From the NCBI GenBank assembly GCA_023245515.1, contig JAHFKE010000042.1, positions 1-8,888 on the forward strand: a stretch of 8,888 nt of DNA, read 5' to 3'. Source of the DNA: Candidatus Levyibacteriota bacterium. Lineage in GTDB: Bacteria > Patescibacteriota > Microgenomatia > Levybacterales > UBA12049. Made by a program: the position numbers and the translations under genes. Shown here in pieces: positions 6,702 to 8,888 of the stretch. Positions within the stretch are counted from its first letter, which is position 1; every line of letters starts with the position of its first letter. Below the pieces are notes generated by a model. That model was given only the letters and a program-made list of their open reading frames with translations, made no database searches and was not told the origin of the DNA.

Positions 6702-8031
6702 GTCTTTTTATGAGCAGGAAACTAGTATAATTTTCCTTGGAATCTTGTAAATTGTCTTCGATTATAGCTAATCCATAAATCTCGGCCAGTATCGTACTGC
6801 CCATTGTTGCAATATCTTTCGGTAGCTTTCCTTCGGATAAATTTCTGGCGACCAGCGCGTGGTCTATCAGTTCTCCTGTTCCCGATGTCAGTCTGAGGTT
6901 TGGATATTTTTGCGTAAGTGATATCCTACACTGAGCCAGTACCTGGGGATGTGTCATAATCGTCGTGATATCCCGAAGAGCTTTATTTTTTGGAATCATA
7001 AGGGCATGTGAAATTTTGATGGCAAATTCTTCGACAACAGAAAAAGGATACTTCCCCATCGCTTCAATAGTTTCGAAAACAATTCCTCCCATAGAATTAT
7101 GAATTGCAAAAATTCCTTGGTCTATATCTCCTGAATGCAGTGCTTTCAAAACATTCTCTGAAGTAAATAGATATTCAATTTGGTAATTTTTTATGTCGTT
7201 CTTTTTTACATAATACAATATTGCTTCTTCATTAAAGCTCCCCCTTCCTCCTTGAATACCAAAAACAACCTTTTTGTTACTTGAATCTTTTTTGTCGATT
7301 GATATTATTTTGTTATAAATTTTCTCATACGAATCCCCTAGCTTAATTCTCATACCTTTTGTATAGGGATTATACTGTTGGAGGTCTGTAAATAATTGCC
7401 ACGAATCATTACAAGTCTGCTCTTCCACTTCCAATAATTTTTTAGTTCCCAGTGAATCTATCGGAGTTTTCTTGAATCCATATTCCTCAAGCAGTCTTCC
7501 TACAAAATGAGTTAATCCTTGAGAATCGGCTGCCAGCTTATCGTGTTCTTCAGCATCCATTTCAATAGTATGCAGCCCTTTTTTTTGAAAATAATTTTTC
7601 CAAAATATATAGTTTTCTTCATGGGTTCTGAATTGTTCTATGATAATTGGTAACTTCTCAAACCCATTCTTCGCGCTATCTGGACCAAACATGGGATGTG
7701 TTAACAATGCCTGTATTGTTGTATCCTCTAAATACTTCTTTAAAATAGATTTAGGATGCATCTTAACGGAAGATACATCAATGAGAAGATGATTATCTCG
7801 AAAGTATTTTTTGTGGTCTGCTATGATTTTTTCAAATGAGTTAATTGGAGTGGCATAGAAGACTACATCGCTTTCGTACGCTTTTTTTAAATCATATGTT
7901 ATATGTTCGTCCTCCAATATATCTTTCTCTATAGTGCTTCTGCTATAGATGAGTACATCAAAATCACTTTTTAAAAGCTTATGGAGCGTTTTGCCAAACC
8001 GACCATAGCCAATTATTGTTATTTTTTTCAT
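6697..8031 (-). CDS. Fused prephenate/arogenate dehydrogenase (TyrA) and prephenate dehydratase (PheA)
   Basis: A 444-residue fusion of the two enzymes that split the tyrosine and phenylalanine branches. The N-terminal half (about 1-245) is TyrA: a Rossmann loop GYGRFG (8-13), the signature HPMFGPDS (112-119), and a helical dimer region (about 165-242) resembling plant/cyanobacterial arogenate dehydrogenases. The second beta strand ends in YSRS (29-32) without an acidic residue, which favours NADP; this is inference. The C-terminal half (about 254-444) is a prephenate dehydratase catalytic domain: GGRGSFNEEA (261-270), AIHNS (309-313), THPQVLAQC (360-368) and NYTSF (434-438). It stops directly after that motif, so the usual ACT feedback domain is absent, and no chorismate mutase domain is present. 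Motif changes (IHN for IEN, TSF for TRF) leave the exact activity uncertain. The start at 8029-8031 lies seven bases after the aminotransferase stop. Confidence 0.88.
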   Translation of the reverse strand: MKKITIIGYGRFGKTLHKLLKSDFDVLIYSRSTIEKDILEDEHITYDLKKAYESDVVFYATPINSFEKIIADHKKYFRDNHLLIDVSSVKMHPKSILKKYLEDTTIQALLTHPMFGPDSAKNGFEKLPIIIEQFRTHEENYIFWKNYFQKKGLHTIEMDAEEHDKLAADSQGLTHFVGRLLEEYGFKKTPIDSLGTKKLLEVEEQTCNDSWQLFTDLQQYNPYTKGMRIKLGDSYEKIYNKIISIDKKDSSNKKVVFGIQGGRGSFNEEAILYYVKKNDIKNYQIEYLFTSENVLKALHSGDIDQGIFAIHNSMGGIVFETIEAMGKYPFSVVEEFAIKISHALMIPKNKALRDITTIMTHPQVLAQCRISLTQKYPNLRLTSGTGELIDHALVARNLSEGKLPKDIATMGSTILAEIYGLAIIEDNLQDSKENYTSFLLIKRL

Positions 8032-8038
8032 AATTTTA

Positions 8039-8888
8039 TTATGTAAAATATTCTTCTATCTTGCTTATATCAATACCGATACTCACTCTTACGTATCTTT
8101 CTCCGCTGGATCCGAAAGCAGTGCCAGGCGTGAGGAGAATTTGTTTTTCTTTTAAGATTCTATGACAAAACTCTCCCGAGTTCTTCTCAGTTGGTGGGAT
8201 TTTTGCCCAAATATAGAGTGTTGCTTTTGGTAAGGTAAATGTTAGTCCAAGTTGAGTCAACTTTTGTGCAACTATTTCTCTACGCTTTTGGTATGTGGCT
8301 ATCATTTCATCGTGCCATTTTTTATCAGTGTTGGTTAATGCATATGCACCGAGTCTTTGCAGCGGTAGTGCAAGTCCTGAGTCCATGTGAGTTTTGACTT
8401 TCGCAAGTGCAGCAATCACTTGCTCATTGCCCACGGCCCATCCCATGCGGAATCCTGCGAAGGAGAATGATTTTGAAAAAGATCCAAATTCTATCGCTAC
8501 GTCCTTAGCGCCTTTAATTTGTAAAATACTTGGTGCTTTATATCCGTCAAAAGTAATCTCTGAATAGGCATTATCAAAGAGAGCAAGGATGTTATTCTGC
8601 TTTGCTAATGCAATAAGCTTTTCCAGTTCTTCGCGGGTTATTATTTGTCCTGTTGGATTTGATGGGAAGTTAATCCATATGGCTTTTGTCTTACTTGTTA
8701 TCTTTTCTTTTATGGAAGAAAGATTTAGCTTAAAATCATCTTCCTCTTTTAGGTCATAAAAGACGGGGACGGCCCCAATCAGTTTGACAGGAGCTGCGTA
8801 TGCAGGATATCCGGGATTTGGGATCAGCACCTCATCTCCTTTATCAAATAGCGCAAAGGTGATATGGGCGATGCCATCTTTAGCGCCC
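8039..8888 (-). CDS. Class I/II PLP-dependent aminotransferase (5' end outside window)
   Basis: The window contains the last 282 codons; the start lies beyond base 8888, and the frame stays open to the edge. The visible part begins in a GAKDGIAH segment, just before the cofactor-binding helix of the fold type I aminotransferases. It shows NPGYPAY (24-30 of the visible part), NFPSNPTG (73-80), DNAYSE (105-110), and SFSKSFSFAGFRMGW (136-150), in which K139 should bind pyridoxal phosphate. R267 in ERYVRVSIG should bind the substrate carboxylate. The sequence resembles the aspartate/LL-diaminopimelate aminotransferase group. Because it directly precedes the TyrA-PheA fusion with a seven-base gap, a role in making phenylalanine and tyrosine (or arogenate) is plausible, but substrate preference cannot be read from the motifs. 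The GTG at 8828-8830 is internal and is not the start. Confidence 0.9.
   Translation of the reverse strand, partial: GAKDGIAHITFALFDKGDEVLIPNPGYPAYAAPVKLIGAVPVFYDLKEEDDFKLNLSSIKEKITSKTKAIWINFPSNPTGQIITREELEKLIALAKQNNILALFDNAYSEITFDGYKAPSILQIKGAKDVAIEFGSFSKSFSFAGFRMGWAVGNEQVIAALAKVKTHMDSGLALPLQRLGAYALTNTDKKWHDEMIATYQKRREIVAQKLTQLGLTFTLPKATLYIWAKIPPTEKNSGEFCHRILKEKQILLTPGTAFGSSGERYVRVSIGIDISKIEEYFT

Noticed and set aside
8038..8043. CATAAT on the minus strand six bases before the start of the TyrA-PheA gene, as a further leaderless promoter.
   Set aside because: The region is extremely AT-rich, the hexamer has a mismatch and no TGn extension, and the gene lies seven bases behind the aminotransferase, so chance is likely.

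Overview
This 8,888-base window holds seven protein-coding genes packed almost edge to edge. Two of them run off the window ends. The longest gene-free stretch is 52 bases. I see no RNA gene, insertion sequence, CRISPR array or long repeat. The standard stop code fits, because none of the long frames contains an in-frame TGA. The very short spacers, the absence of Shine-Dalgarno sequences, strong -10 boxes almost touching the start codons, a PheT without its tRNA-binding domain, and a penicillin-binding protein with a Thr/Pro-rich tail all suggest a candidate-phyla-radiation (Patescibacteria) bacterium, perhaps Microgenomates. That placement is inference from gene style, not a measured phylogeny.

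Layout, left to right. At 1-339 (minus) is the N-terminal part of tyrosyl-tRNA synthetase. At 373-927 (minus) is a membrane-anchored, His/Cys-rich protein of unknown function. A 52-base divergent promoter region follows. At 980-3280 (plus) is a class A penicillin-binding protein, whose stop codon overlaps that of the convergent gene pheT. From 3277 to the right edge runs one minus-strand cluster. In transcription order it is: a class I/II aminotransferase (8888-8039, start outside), a TyrA-PheA fusion (8031-6697), pheS (6689-5658), a GNAT acetyltransferase (5653-5231) and pheT (5226-3277), with gaps of only 4 to 7 bases.

The cluster reads as a phenylalanine/tyrosine supply-to-use unit. The TyrA and PheA domains act on prephenate (or arogenate), the aminotransferase could interconvert the keto acids and amino acids, and PheS/PheT load phenylalanine onto tRNA. 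TyrS, which uses the other product, lies a few kilobases away on the same strand but has its own promoter. The fusion has no chorismate mutase domain and no ACT (feedback) domain, and its dehydratase half has substitutions in signature motifs.

The observations most worth a second look are this fused, apparently feedback-free enzyme inside a PheRS operon; PheT lacking the OB-fold tRNA-binding domain; the -10 boxes placed for leaderless transcription; and the dyad-symmetric bidirectional promoter at 937-966. I found no clear evidence of a wholly new defence or mobile system.
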